Of a DNA stretch of 64,000 nt, positions 63,931-64,000 are shown piece after piece. Source of the stretch: Pedobacter sp. Hv1. Its GTDB lineage: Bacteria > Bacteroidota > Bacteroidia > Sphingobacteriales > Sphingobacteriaceae. How positions within the stretch are numbered: position 1 is the first letter of the stretch; each line of letters starts with the position of its first letter. A model generated the notes under the pieces. The model was not told the DNA's origin and searched no databases. It saw only the letters and a list, made by a program, of their open reading frames with translations. The position numbers and the translations under genes were made by a program. The stretch is taken from contig NZ_LLWP01000002.1 in assembly GCF_001412215.1 (NCBI RefSeq), forward strand, positions 1 through 64,000, given 5' to 3'.

Positions 63931-64000
63931 ATGAGCAATGACACCAAACGGCTTTCGCGATTAACCGCCATACTTACCCAATTGCAAACCAAACGGCTTT
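63931..64000 (+). CDS. Start of a YafY-type HTH/WYL regulator (partial)
   Basis: Only 23 codons are in the window: MSNDTKRLSRLTAILTQLQT followed by KRL. This N-terminus is typical of HTH_11/WYL-domain transcription regulators of the YafY type (RLTAILTQLQxKRL). The rest lies beyond the edge. The ATG follows a TAnnTTTG box. Confidence 0.6.
   Translation, partial: MSNDTKRLSRLTAILTQLQTKRL

Overview
The window looks like a chromosomal segment of a Bacteroidota bacterium, most probably Sphingobacteriaceae (Pedobacter-like). Reasons: AT-rich DNA, almost no Shine-Dalgarno sites, promoters of the TTTG-N19/20-TAnnTTTG type, an ECF sigma / FecR / STN-TonB receptor relay, MBG-repeat surface protein, DUF4254 with a GT9 glycosyltransferase, and a Bacteroidota-type AMP nucleosidase. 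The genus is inferred from overall gene style, not from a marker gene.

Region by region. 1-8990: the N-terminal ~3,000 residues of a giant secreted minus-strand protein: signal peptide, N-terminal domains, six 87-residue MBG repeats, then 24 or more 84-residue Ig-like repeats in a perfect 252-bp period that runs off the window edge. 9087-10777: three tail-collar (microcystin-dependent-type) proteins. 11063-12076: a cNMP-domain/AraC-HTH regulator. 12208-17306: a four-gene operon of leaderless proteins that resembles a multi-component alpha-helical pore-forming toxin (XaxAB/ClyA-like architecture) and is the best candidate here for an undescribed system. 17629-30167: housekeeping genes (cvfB-like, BtuF-like protein, tRNA-Leu, tig, four-helix-bundle protein, clpP, clpX, amn, sixA, GT9, DUF4254, polX, mgtE, tRNA-Arg). 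30316-36503: sigma/FecR/TonB receptor/purple acid phosphatase unit. 36633-43206: RND efflux operon with its TetR regulator and matching operators. 43296-53522: a five-gene operon of an HD-Pycsar-type membrane effector, Ppk1, an SdiA-regulated-type lipoprotein, a metallophosphoesterase-Omp85 fusion and a GAF protein. 53735-60832: alginate-lyase-like protein, TspO, patatin-Omp85 (PlpD-like), small membrane protein, TamA-like lipoprotein. 60823-64000: SpoU methyltransferase, tRNA-Cys, a 58-residue basic protein, ArsR/SRPBCC pair with a double-operator promoter, DUF1801 protein, and the start of a WYL-type regulator.

Themes. Three Omp85-type barrels sit within 15 kb, two of them fused to hydrolases. 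Phosphate chemistry recurs (purple acid phosphatase, Ppk1, second metallophosphoesterase, SixA). Intergenic DNA around tig-clpP-clpX and near 62.0 kb holds phased heptamer arrays (GCGnnnn, GTTnnnn/AACnnnn) in inverted orientation around genes; I do not recognise this repeat family.
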